DNA from: Pegea sp. RAD2-039
Taxonomy: Eukaryota > Chordata > Thaliacea > Salpida > Salpidae
Assembly: GCA_034620365.1 (NCBI GenBank)
Contig: JAQGEQ010000003.1
Span: forward strand, 124,001-188,000
DNA length: 64,000 nt
Reading direction: 5' to 3'
A model generated the notes under the pieces. It saw only the letters and a list, made by a program, of their open reading frames with translations, was not told the DNA's origin and searched no databases. Made by a program: the position numbers and the translations under genes. Positions 49,136 through 64,000 of the stretch are shown piece after piece; the stretch's first letter is position 1, and each line of letters opens with the position of its first letter.

Positions 49136-51317
49136 TTTATGTTTAATAAATTGTACTATTCGACAGTTTTTAAATAAATATTGTGTTATACGAACATCTA
49201 CTTCTAGATTAAATATCAACAATCATTTCATAAACAAAACTTAAGAAAATTTAATACAAATTAAATCTCTAAAATAGACAAGCCATAAACAAAATGAAAT
49301 CCAATTCTTAAAACTTATTTAAAGATTTATCAACCTTTCTACCTAGTTTGAAGTCTTAGAACTGGCCAAGTAATATTACCTGATCAGAATGCCACTTTTA
49401 TTTGCGTTTAGATTAAACAAGTTACTACTATCCGAAACTAATCTGTTTAAATCAGTTAATGACTCAAGAAAATTCATCTATAACCCTATTCTTGTTTGAC
49501 ACAACACACTTTAAGTTTATTGAAGTACTTTAGTTCATAAAGTTGGGGAACTATTTTAGTAATGATTTAAGCAATTTGCTATTAGATTTTAAATAGTTTA
49601 GACATTCTACTTGTAGAGTTTTGTTAGGTCAAGTATATCATGAAAAATCGGGTTTGCTTAGATTATGGAATGTTAAAATCATGTACCAATACAATGAAGC
49701 TGTTTATGAAAATAACTAAACCATTCAGATCAGTTTGTTTAAGTAATAACAGAGAAATCTTGGTTTCTTGAAGTAATGCTAGTTAGAAAATCTTAGAATC
49801 AGAAACTACAAGTGCTTACAAACATAGAAATTTTAAATTGCAAAAAGATATCAATTTAATCTCAAATAAACTTTCAAATAAAAACTAAAGTTAAAATAAT
49901 CAATTACTATTAAAATACTTTCATTGTTGTGTAGTGAAGTCAAACTAGAATTTGATAAAACTATTGCATTCTAAAAGCTGCCTTGGATGACGATTACATT
50001 TTCATTTTCACATTTATGATGTTTGATATCAACTCGTCACTAAAAGAGGATAGTTAACAAAATAAACATTTGTTCTTTAAATATTTCTGTTTTCGCTTTA
50101 ACGCTGAGGATCTAGTGTTGAGTGCTTTGTTCAACATTAGAATTTCATTAAACATTTTTTGGTGTCATGAGCTTTTTATCTAACGATTGTTATTCACTGA
50201 ATAATTCTTCAATAAATTATCTTTAGATTATTAAGGTTAAAACATATTTTTCAAATTAATTTCATTAAAATAACAAAAATTCTAACTCATTAGATTATTG
50301 TAATTTGAATAATTTTCCATAAAAAAATGGAAGAAAACAACTAATCTTTTTTGTTACCGCTACAAACACTGTCACACGTGACTTTTCTTTAAAAAAACTT
50401 ATAAAAACTTCTCATTAGATGATACTTTATCTAAACAATTTGATAATATCTTACCAATTATCTTAGTATCTAAGCTGCTTTAGTTTCATAAGCACCAAGT
50501 CTAATAAAAACTTTCTGATGAAAACTAACCTAAAGTTCAACAACCTTACTTTCAGCTATGTATTGTACTACAACATGCTAAGCATAAAGCTTCTTCTTTC
50601 AGGTTAATGGTCAACTAAGCTAAGTAAACATGATAAAATACATAAAAAGTGTTTGGAAATACCAAAAGAACTTTCTCTTTTTATTTTTCTTGAAAAAAAT
50701 GAAATGTTTTTTTATATTAATCAATTTTAGTTAATTATTACAAATTTTAGTGATTCATAAATATATTTTACATAAATGAGTATATTTACAGATAGATAAC
50801 CTCAGATTTTTGTTTTAAAGGTGATTAAGGACATCACAGGAAATAAAAGCGTATCAATGTTTAGTTTGGTTGGTATCATGATACTATTACCAAAGTTAAT
50901 TCGAACTCCACGCTAGTTGGAGATTTAGTTATTTGTACAAACTTTTAAAACAATACTAAAAAATTCTTTTATCTTGATTTACTAGCTTGACTGTCTTCTT
51001 TTTCAGATTTTGCAAAATCATTTATTTAAAATACTTTTCTTATCTATCGGTTAAAAGAATCTAACCCGAAATCGCCAAGCATTCTAAAGTTTATAATAAT
51101 TTAAGTAAATCATAGAAAGTATTATTGCATCAAAAACTTTATGGATAAATTGTATTAATAATTACAACAGATCTATCTACGAACAGTATTTTTAATTAAA
51201 ATGGTCTTTTATATTAAACTGTTTTATTAGTCTTAAGCATATTCTGGCTGGATATTTAAATACCGTTGTATCAGTTTAAAATAAAAAAAATTAAAATTAA
51301 GTTATACATGCAAACGC
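49136..51317. other. Intergenic, upstream of PKG
   Basis: Contains the promoter side of the minus-strand PKG gene. AT-rich; no exon or clear motif array was seen. Confidence 0.5.
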
Positions 51318-54468
<3,151 letters not shown>

Positions 54469-57400
54469 TCAATCAACATTCTGTTCATCAACTTCATCTA
54501 TCTTCTCATGGGTTTCAGTAATTGGAGATTTCGTTGAGTCATCACTGTCTATTGAAGACTTTCTCAGACTTATTGCTAGTCTTGTAATAGCTCTGACAGC
54601 ATTAATAGATCTCTGTCGAGTTGAAAGATAGTCATAAAGTCATATTGTTATACTAATGGACTTTGAACTCTTACCTGGAGGCGTCTACGTGCGATGAATT
54701 TCTTCAAGTTACCTCTGGCTGCATTCAGGCTTTTTTGTTCCGCTTCACGACTCGCTTTCTTAAAAAAATTTTCAGAAAACCATTCATGCTCCAAGCATTG
54801 TTCACAAGTAGCTCGATTCCTGTAGTACAATATTCAGTTATGTAACATCAATTTGTGAAAGTGCTGCAAACACTAGTCAGAAAATCTTTATATATTTCAG
54901 ACACTACGATTCTTTGATATCTAAATTAATCTTTGGCAAGCTTTTAGTCTGACTTTTCACTGCTTAATATAATACTTTGAAATCGTATTTACGTAGTTTT
55001 GGTAGGAAGTGGTAATTTAGATGAGCTTTGTAAGTTCAAGAGTTGTGATATATAAGAATTTAAAGAGCTGAACTAGCAAGTAAATGTATCAAACAGTTAT
55101 CACCTCTTTATTGAAAACTTGGTTAATTGATTGTTTTTTGTCTATTTTTAGTGGTTCTTTTAATAGATGATTTAGAGGATTTTAAAAGTTCACTTCAGAT
55201 AAGATTGAAAAGATTAGTGTAGAAAAAAACGACAATAAATACCACACTACAACTGAATGAAATGTGAAGGCATTTCTTTTAGAAAATAAATTTACTTAAA
55301 AAACAGAAAAGTTCAAAATAGAAAAACGATTTAAAAAAAAAACCGGAATTATTTTTGTTGATCTTTAATTAAAATTGGTTTTACTCGGATATTTATAAAA
55401 TTAAAATTAACAAGAAGATAACTAGAAATAAGTTTAAACCATAAATAAGCTAATAAAGCGATCTACAGAAAACATAATCAAGGAATTCTCTGTTTTTAAA
55501 TATTTTATTCTCATTTCTTATTTAGTTAACTTATCAACTGAAAACTGTAAACAAATGAAACTAGGAAAGAAAATATAAATCGAATATCTCTAAGGTTTTT
55601 ATTTTTACAAAATATTAAAAATCAGAACTGTTTATAAAATACTGTCAGCGAAATTTAGCGTGGCATTTTAAGTTTTAAATTATAATGAAAATCCAAAACA
55701 ATTATTTTACAGAAATTAAAATAAAATTTCATTAAAAAATAAGTGAAAAACAAACTGAAGTTGTTATTTATTTACTTAATAATATGTTTAAAATGTATTA
55801 AGTAAGAAAAGAATTTTTGATTTACATGTATTGATATGAAAATTGTTAATAATACATTCTAAAGCTTACAATATTTCAATGCTGTTATAAAAATGTCAAC
55901 AAAAACATAAAAAAAAATGATATTAAGACACGATCGAAAACAAATTTATAATATTAATAGCTTCTAATCTTAAACTTTATCTTTAATAGTTATCTAGTCT
56001 TCAACAAATATAAAAAAGCATGTTATTCCAAATAAACTGTTTTGAAATTACCAAACAATCTCTAATTAGATATTTATTTAAATTAAATTTTTTTGTTTTT
56101 GAACAACAACTGAATAATAGCGTAATAAGTTTGCTGCCACGTGATAGCTAAAAACACAACACAAGTATTTGATAATTAAGACTCTAAATAAGTATAAAAA
56201 ACATATTAAAGATATTTTTGTTCTTACCGTTCATCTCTAGTTAGAACCATTTCAATAAAGTCTTTTGCTTCATCACTAACTTCATCAAATACTTCGTCGT
56301 CAAAGTCAAGCTCTGCCATGCAAACATTTGATAAGGTTTCCTGGTCGTTTTCACCCATAAAAGGTGAAAGACCTGAAACCCTAAGTAAACAAAAAATTAT
56401 TAAAGTTTGAGTAAGAAGAAAAATATTTTTGATCTTTTAAAATTTGTATTAGAATAAATCTTTTACTTTTGCAGACTTTATTTCTTGTTAATTATTGCTT
56501 ATGTAGTTTTTTTTTTAAATGTGTTTACAGAAATGGTATCTTTCAGTTCTATGATACAGAAAAAATATCTAAAATTAATTGAAGCTACTTTAAATTAGTT
56601 AAAGGTTTAAATGTTTTTGATTAAACAATTATAATATATTCCAATTGTATGAAATCATCACTTTTATTTAGGTGGGCCACAAATTTCTAGTTCATTCTTT
56701 AAACAAGTTAACCAATTTTTTGTTCCACAAATTTTATATTTAATAATCTAAGAAAAATAATTTACTAAATGCTAAATTTAAATCTATCTGTTATTGAAAA
56801 TACAATTGAATAATTTAAATGTTCATTAAAATACATTTAGCATCAATAAAAAAATTAGATTTTAATTTAAAGGAAACTATAAGTTGGTTCACGAACACAT
56901 TTAAACCAATTGTTTCATAAATGACTTACATAACGTAAGCTATAACTCCAATACTCCACACATCAGTTCCTTTTCCTAAAGGATCAAAGTTTACAACTTC
57001 TGGAGCTACAAACTCAGGGGTCCCAAACATAACTTTCAATGGCTTTCCAGGGTCGTAGTGACGGGCGAAACCAAAGTCAATAATTTTAATTGAATCTAAT
57101 TTATCTTTTCGAAGACATAATACATTTTCAGGCTGCAAATAATTTTAATATGAAGCCATAATAATTATAAATTGATGAGCAATTTTTAATATTTTCAAAG
57201 ATAAGTTATTTAAGTTGATTTATGAAATTAATTCAATTAGATCCTTTCATTTACTGCTGTTACCTTCAAATCTAAATGAAGGATATTCTTGCTGTGCATG
57301 TAATTGATTCCATCAAGAATTTGTTTCAGATACTTCACTGCCATTATTTCAGTCAGATCAAAATTTTCATCAGATATTCTATCAAAAAGTTCACCCCCAG

Positions 57401-58445
57401 TAACTCTGTAATTAAAAATATTTCATCTTTGATGTCTTCATTGATCGAATGATATATATTTTGATGTTTAAACACTTTTTAAAGTTCTTATAAAAATCAA
57501 AGTTATCAAAAACTTACAGTTCAAGGACAAGGGTTGCTGTTCTACCTTCTATAAACGCATCTTCACATACAAGTAGCTTTGGATGATTTAATTCATTCAT
57601 AATTGCAACTTCCTCTTCGTATTCTTTTTTCTGTGATGGTCGACGACATGGTAACTGCTTTGCCGCAAATTTCTGTCCAGTTGTTTTTTCCACGACCAAT
57701 GTGACCTTTCCGAACCTACCACTATATTAAAAAACTATTTTTAGAACTTTTATGATTGTTATTATTAAACATGATTCTGATAAATTGTAATTTCAACTCA
57801 TCAATATCATGTTTTAATATCACCAAATAACTTTTCGAAATTTATAATTATTATTATTATCAAAAACATAAAATTATATATATTTACTTACATATACTAT
57901 ATATATAAATGAAAAAATAAAATACAAAAAGATTTTTACCAGTTTATGAAAACAACATGACAATAAATTTATTTTTTTGAAGTATTTTTAAAGATTTGTT
58001 TTTTGAAGATTTTTCCATAAATAATATGGTTTTAAATTGATTATTTTGGATATTTTACATAAATTTTGTTAAAATCTTTTTGTCATGCATAAAAATGACA
58101 AACATTTCTAATATTTATGTTTTCAGATAAAAAATGTCAAATCTTATATTAAGTTTTTCATCTTTTGTTTTTCAAGTAAATAAACAGTTATGAACTTAAT
58201 TTTTTTCATATATCGTCACAAATAATATTTATTTTACATCAAGGTTTATTTATTCACATTAAACTACAAGAAAATTAAACTATGAGTATAGATTAATCTC
58301 TACTAAATTAAATACTTTAATCAAAATATCTTTATTCAATAAACTCACCTCCCAAGATTTTCTTTGAACTCATAGAGATCTTCAACTTTTTTATCACTTC
58401 TTAAAACAGTCATACCTCTGGCTGAGTTTTGATCACTTTGAAAAT
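54469..58445 (-). CDS. MYLK: Myosin light chain kinase (kinase domain and calmodulin-binding tail)
   Basis: Ca2+/calmodulin-activated kinase that phosphorylates myosin regulatory light chain. Seven exons (minus): 58445-58349, 57721-57518, 57405-57264, 57132-56930, 56380-56228, 54819-54675 and 54612-54469; phases agree. Kinase landmarks: Gly-loop LGSGRFGKV, catalytic Lys in FAAKQL, VTGGELFDRI, HLDLKPEN (the MLCK form, Leu for the usual Arg), IDFGFARHYDPG, FGTPEFVAPEV, TDVWSIGVIAYVMVSGLSPFMG. The tail has FIARRRLQ then RSINAVRAITRLAISLRKSS, matching the smooth-muscle MLCK calmodulin-binding helix (ARRKWQ..., AVRAIGRLSS). It stops about 30 residues later with an acidic tail, with no C-terminal Ig (telokin) domain. 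The first exon follows ATTTTAAAG; the first in-frame ATG is at 58413 and would give 351 residues. No Ig or FnIII exon was found up to 64000, so this is either a short kinase-only form or 5'-incomplete. Confidence 0.93.
54820..56227 (-). other. Large intron of the MLCK gene
   Basis: 1408-nt intron between the exon ending TRDE(R) and the exon starting NRATCEQC. AT-rich; nothing nested was recognised. Confidence 0.65.
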
Positions 58446-61400
58446 CTTTAAAATATATAAATTAAAGACAATTATCTTGTCCAAGAGCCTATGAAATGAT
58501 TTATTAATTAGAGAATGTTTTAATTTCTCTATTATAACAAAAGATTTCTTCTTACAAGTTAATAAAGAGGCTCATAATTTTCTTTCATTGATCAAATTAT
58601 ATTTAGCTTGAATCTTTCTAGTTTAGTTATAAAACAAGTTTACCCTTCTTATACATTTGATGGAATAAACCAAGTTAGTTTTAAAAAAGGGAATGTCTTA
58701 CATATGTTATTTTATTAAATATTCCATTGCAACATCATGCTTGTAAAGTTATACTTGTAACATTATACTTGCTACATTATACTTGCAACACTAAACAAAG
58801 AAATAGTATTCATAACCTTTTAACCGTTCAAAAGCTTTTGTTAAAAAAGCAACTTTTAAAAATCGAATTTGGAATGAAAGATTTCTCAGTTACTATCAAA
58901 CAAAGAAAAAAAACTGCAGATTCCTAATATCGGTTTCTGTTTTATACATCTTGAAGTTTAAATCTTAAAATGCAAACTTAAAGATATTATTCCTGTTTTA
59001 AATGTGTCTTTTATGTTTAAAGAGAAACCAATAAATCTAATCGAGTTTTTCAGTACTTAAGAAACTGTAAACGGATCAAGATAACATTTGAATTATCTTT
59101 TGTAATATACTTCTTACAGTATATAAACATGCTTTATAATACAATGCTTTATTTGCAGTATTTTTAAAGGTTTTGAGATAAAGGACTGTCACTTAACCAA
59201 GATTTTTCTCAACTACTTAACCTGTTTATATTATATCTGGAATAAAGTATGATCGACTTTAGTAAGCAAAAAATTATGTGTAAGGTGTACATGCTACTAT
59301 TTTTGGCAAGGGCTGTGCCTGGTTAAGGCAAACGACTTCTTGCTCTTTTGACCACTGAGAGCAATTTTAGAGTAACTCTTTAAAGACATAGTTATGCTTG
59401 TAGAGGAAGTTTACGAGGTGATAAATCGACCCAGATTACTTTGTGTGCTCTACCTAGGGTAACCAACTTTGCTGGTATTACAGATAACAGTGTTTACCCT
59501 GCTACAAAACAAAAAGTCTGAAAATATGTTTCTTATCTCAATGTCTTTAAACTACTTTCAAGCAAACTGAAGTAAATCTTTAAGAGTTTTCATCAATTCT
59601 CTCGGCTAATCTTTCTTTTAAGTGTTTCCAATAGACAGTAATTTTCAGATGTTTATAACTTTGTCGGAGTTTTCGATATTCAGCTAGTTGCTAGGCAACA
59701 ATATTTAGAAATTATATATACATCAGTCTTAAAATGCTAATAGCTGTTCAATAATTGATTGAATCTCAAAAGGAAGTTATCTAAAGACATTGTTGATTAA
59801 TATTATTTTGATTATTTGAATAATTTTGTATTGGAAATGTTATTTGCTTAAAATTACCCGATACAAACTTGTACATCAGAACACTACAAAAAATAAAACT
59901 TTAAAAAGAGTTTAATGCTTTCAATTTAGTACAAGCGTGATGTGAGATTAACCTTTTGCTCACCATAGCTATTTACTAAAACCCACCTTAGTAAATATCA
60001 ACTATAGATAGCAGACTTAATACTGAATCAACATTCAACATGTTTCAACAACTTGTAACAAATTGCAATGAATAACTAAAAAAGCAAGCTGACATAATCT
60101 AACTTTTCCATGATAAAAAAAACTTGATATAATTATATACGAACTTTCTTAAAGTCCAAATTCAAAACTTGTTTATTATAATTAGCTTTGAAACTTTTAT
60201 AAACATGAAAACTTAAAATCTTTTTTTAATACAAATAATTTAACTTTGTTTCGAATTAAATTATTTTATTGATTAAATTATTTTCGATAAGCAAAATTGA
60301 AATCTCTTAAGCTACACTTGTTGAGTGCCTAAATATTAAGTAGTTGTCAGATTAAAACACTTTAATTACCAACCAGATAATTTCTACGGAGATTATTCAG
60401 TCTTCAATGGATTCCCCCAACTTTTTTATTATTTTATAATATAGGGCTGAACTTATAAAATGTTGCCTATAATATGATCGTATTAAAAACTGATTATAAG
60501 TGACATAAAAGTTTTAATATTTTGTAATTTAACAGATTTTTAGCAGCAGAAATAAAAGAATTTAGGAAATGGCAGCCTCATAGTAAGTTTTGTTTTTATG
60601 TTATCATATTTTTTAATCAAAGCTGAGTTAAACTCCGATTAAAAAGAGTCATTCACTTTTTTCAAAGTTATTATTTTCAGCTAAAATAATAAGTAACTGT
60701 ATATTTGTTTTGAAATATAATGATAATCCTAATATAAAAAGTATTTGCTTTTTATAAAACTTAAAAAAATATATTTCTATTTGAATAAAAAAGATATAAA
60801 CTTCAATTGAAAATCACTTGCAAATACTTTTTGTATCATATAAGTAAACCTAAACTACCTCTAAGCCTGCAACTGAAAACAAGTTAATAGTTAACTATTA
60901 CAATTCTATAATATTTAATTTTCTTAGCGATAATATTTAATTGAAGCACTAAACAAATAAGCAGATACTCAAGCTCTCATTATTGATGCAAATGTTAAAT
61001 GAACTTAACTTTAGCTTGTAGTATTTATATCTGTCAATTTCTCTACACTTGCTAACTTAACTGCTCCATCTTTAGGTCGACTAAACGATTTCCTGTCAAC
61101 AAAACTGGAAGATAATTTCTAATTCATTCTACTCTGATATTGTCTTTAATTTTAAGTTATTTACAAATAAAAAGTTTTGATGAAAGTTCAAAACTGTATT
61201 CTTCATATGATAGAGTTCTGAAGTTTTCATTGAAACTTTTTCAATTTACAAATAGCACAATTGTATTGCCAAGTTAAATTTAAGTACGTCAATTTCATGT
61301 TGGAGTTAAAACGAGTTTCATTCAAAAGTACATTAAAGTAATTCTTATATTCACATTTAGAATGAAAATAAACTTTGTCAATTAGATGGGTGACAAACAA

Positions 61401-62759
61401 CGTTATCAAATTACTATAAAAAGAAAGCCGACCGTTTTTCAAACAATTATTTTCTTTTCTTTGATAAAAAACTGTACAAAGCAAACAAAATTTGCCTTGG
61501 CTGTAAAAATTTACTTTTGTACCTTGAATAAAGCTATTTAATTAGCACCAGCAAAATGCCAAACTAAAGTTTTTATTACTCAATAGAATATTTTCAATTT
61601 TATTTCAATGACTTCAACGTCATATTGCATGAGATGACGATTCACTTGACTATTTGGAAAGTGTTTGTTTTGACATTTGCATCAACATTAGATAGTCATT
61701 TATGTAAGTTGTTTCAACAAATATATTTCCACCTTTAATTTATATCATAATTTATTAAAAATACGTGAAGTTATAAACCTAAGAAGCAATTTTATGTTTT
61801 ATTACACAATTCATCAAAGCTAAAAAAATTGTTGAATTGTTTTTAGCAACTAATCTGGGTTTGCTCTTACTATGCTCTTTGGGATTATTTATTTTTCAGA
61901 AAATTTTTAAAAACTTAAATTTAACTATCTGTCTAGACTGCATAAATTTCATGACATTTAGAGATTAAAAATAAATAAAAAATTTTTAGACTTATTTAAT
62001 TTTTGACAAACGAAATTAGAATATTCATCATTATTATTATTAACATTTTGATTAAGCAGATTTAACATAAAAATAAATTTTAAAAATAGAAAAAAACTAA
62101 TTTCAATAAACTCATAAAACTCACAGACGCTTAATTATTATAAATTCAGTTTTTAATTTAAAAATGTTCTTTTGTAAAACTTATCTAAAATCGTGATACA
62201 AAAGTATAATTAAACGAAATGGTAAACGTTCAATTCATTGAAAATTTTATTTAAAGATTAGTTACAAAACTTTGAATTAAACAACGAAAACAGATATATC
62301 AAATGCTATCAAATAGAATGATAATTTATCTAACAGCTTTTTGGTTTTCATTTATCAATTGAAGCGATAAAAGTAAACTTGAAGCTTTTGAAACTAAGAA
62401 TTTAATCTAGGATTTGCTTCATCAGATTTTATCTGTTCTGTTACTTATATACTTTAACTCTTTACATTGTAAATTGTTTTCATTTTTAAATAGGGTTCGA
62501 CTATTGTTTAATTAAATTATCTATAAAGATAGCAAGGTCATAAAATTAAGCTAATAGTTAAACCTGTAATCAAAAATAAATTGATCGTTGCCATTTACTA
62601 AAAGTATCTAATATTTAAATCGTCAGTACAAATGTAACAACTGTATATATCTAAAAATCAAATTTATATCTATATTCGTTTTAGTATAAAGAAACATTAA
62701 TATATACCAGAGTTAAACTACTTTATGACAAAAAGTGATTAACTAACCTCAACAAGGAG
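58446..62759. other. Region upstream of MLCK; no exon recognised
   Basis: Searched on the minus strand for Ig or FnIII exons of a longer MLCK and found none. A less AT-rich piece at about 59285-59510 has a faint tRNA-like or repeat-like look but no clean Pol III boxes. The frames at 58727-58927 (plus) and 61227-61484 (minus) look like chance. Confidence 0.45.
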
Positions 62760-64000
62760 TAAGGTGGTTAAGCTGTTAATGACGTCATCAAAGGAAATAA
62801 AGAATAAATTGATTTAACTGTAAAAATTGTTGAGCAAATTGTCTTACTAACGAAGGAAGCTTCAGTCACGTGGCTTAAAATGCTATAGAATAATAATTTG
62901 TCTGAAAATTATTAAGTTAAAAATCATATTTTTTCAATATATTTGTTGTGTTTTGTCAAGATTTAGTAGTTTTATTTTTCGTTTATATAAATTGATTTTA
63001 ATAAAAACATCATTTTGTGTCATTACTTTGAAATAAAAAATAATCATTTTTCTGGTTGATTTTGAAGAACTTTTTTCTATTATCAGTCATTACAAGAAAA
63101 ATCAATAATTTTCTTCAAAATTATTTTTCTTATCTTGATTTTATTTCAAAAAATTCTCATGACATCAACATATCTGATAACTAATATTCAATTTTAAACC
63201 AAAAACAAATAAACCTAATTCAAATTTGTTGTTTTCTATTTCTATAACTAAGTGTACTGTAAATTAGAGTGACCATGAATTTTAGAAACCAACTAAGTTA
63301 TCTACCACTAGCATTTAATCTCAGTGATAAGAATTTTTAATTCGCTCAAATTACTAACAATCTGTTAGATTTATTCCAATCAACTTAAAGTTTATTTTAT
63401 GACAAAAATTGAAATATAAAACTGTTGACTGTTTTCTGAAATATCTGAATTATTTAAATTGAAATCCTCGGCCATTAGTCACAAGAGGAAAGTCTTTATC
63501 TTTAAAACTTCTAAATACAGTTTTTATTATTATAAATTACTAAAATAAACTCAGAAAACTAAATAATATTTAAATGATTAAAATAAAAACAGTCTTTCTT
63601 TGATTGGAGCTTTGATATTAAAGCTTTTTTTCATAACTAAATATTCTAATTTATTTGAAGCGTGGACAGTCTTAAGTTAGAGATGACGTCTTAGATAATA
63701 AGTTAGAGATGAATAAATTGATTTATAATTTGTATAATAAAAGAGTATTAGAAAAAACGCCATATATCAAAAAGTCAACAATTACTTTTTATAATTGAAA
63801 ATCAATACTTTGATATATTGTCTTTAATGAGTATTTTATTGAACTTAAAGATATTCTATTTGAAAAGATTCAGATCCATTTTTTATCAGTTTAATATGAA
63901 TATTTTTATTTTGTTTTAAGACTTTAAATAAAACGAAATAAAGTCTTCATCCTTTATAAGCGATTTATTTGAAGAAAAAAACATTTCAAGAAAGTTAATA
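62760..64000. promoter_or_regulatory. Window end with isolated CRE sites
   Basis: A perfect TGACGTCA lies at 62780-62787 in the context AATGACGTCATCAAAG, and a near-match TGACGTCT at 63684-63691 sits within a short imperfect direct repeat of AAGTTAGAGATGA. No gene was seen in this stretch. Confidence 0.35.

Noticed and set aside
59285-59510. tRNA- or SINE-like stretch of higher GC
   Set aside because: No A box or B box fits the consensus well and there is no second copy in the window.
62485-62500. GGTTCGA resembling a tRNA T-loop
   Set aside because: No matching D-arm, anticodon arm or acceptor stem could be folded around it.

Overview
The window is nuclear DNA from an animal. Genes are split by mostly short GT...AG introns (about 40-300 nt, a few over 1 kb), the sequence is very AT-rich by eye, and every recognisable gene is an animal ortholog. 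The best clue to the lineage is a neuropeptide precursor on the minus strand at 10457-12355. It encodes NYYGWMDF-Gly-Lys-Arg. NYYGWMDF-amide is the known sequence of cionin, the cholecystokinin/gastrin-family peptide of ascidians, so the window most likely comes from a tunicate. I cannot name the species.

Layout. 1-4 kb: no gene seen. 4.0-7.3 kb: nine perfect TGACGTCA palindromes (CRE/ATF sites) in a less AT-rich stretch. 8.15-8.26 kb: a 56-bp tandem duplication with four POU octamers. 10.5-12.4 kb (-): cionin precursor, three coding exons. 19.2-20.6 kb (+): divergent class A GPCR, four exons. 22.4 and 28.6-29.8 kb: two 5'-truncated copies of one non-LTR retrotransposon. 26.1-27.4 kb (+): prohibitin 1. 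30.8-32.0 kb (+): GABPA-type ETS factor. 32.4-35.6 kb (-): MFS transporter of spinster type with two homologous, phase-matched versions of its penultimate exon. 35.9-36.8 kb (-): single-exon HSDL2-like dehydrogenase. 38.9-39.9 kb (+): NUBP1. 41.0-42.4 kb (-): cytosolic sulfotransferase. 43.7-49.1 kb (-): complete cGMP-dependent protein kinase, 13 exons. 51.3-51.6 kb: a (AAT)n microsatellite of about 105 units. 54.5-58.4 kb (-): myosin light chain kinase with its calmodulin-binding tail. 58.4-64 kb: no confident gene.

The genes do not form one pathway. Mitochondrial and housekeeping functions (prohibitin, GABPA, NUBP1, HSDL2) sit beside signalling and contractility genes (PKG, MLCK, GPCR, cionin). 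Most genes have an AG splice-acceptor-like sequence 2-25 nt before the predicted ATG, which fits the spliced-leader trans-splicing known in tunicates. I rebuilt exon joins by hand from splice sites, reading phase and family alignment from memory; phases agree at every junction listed. No search or transcript data were available.
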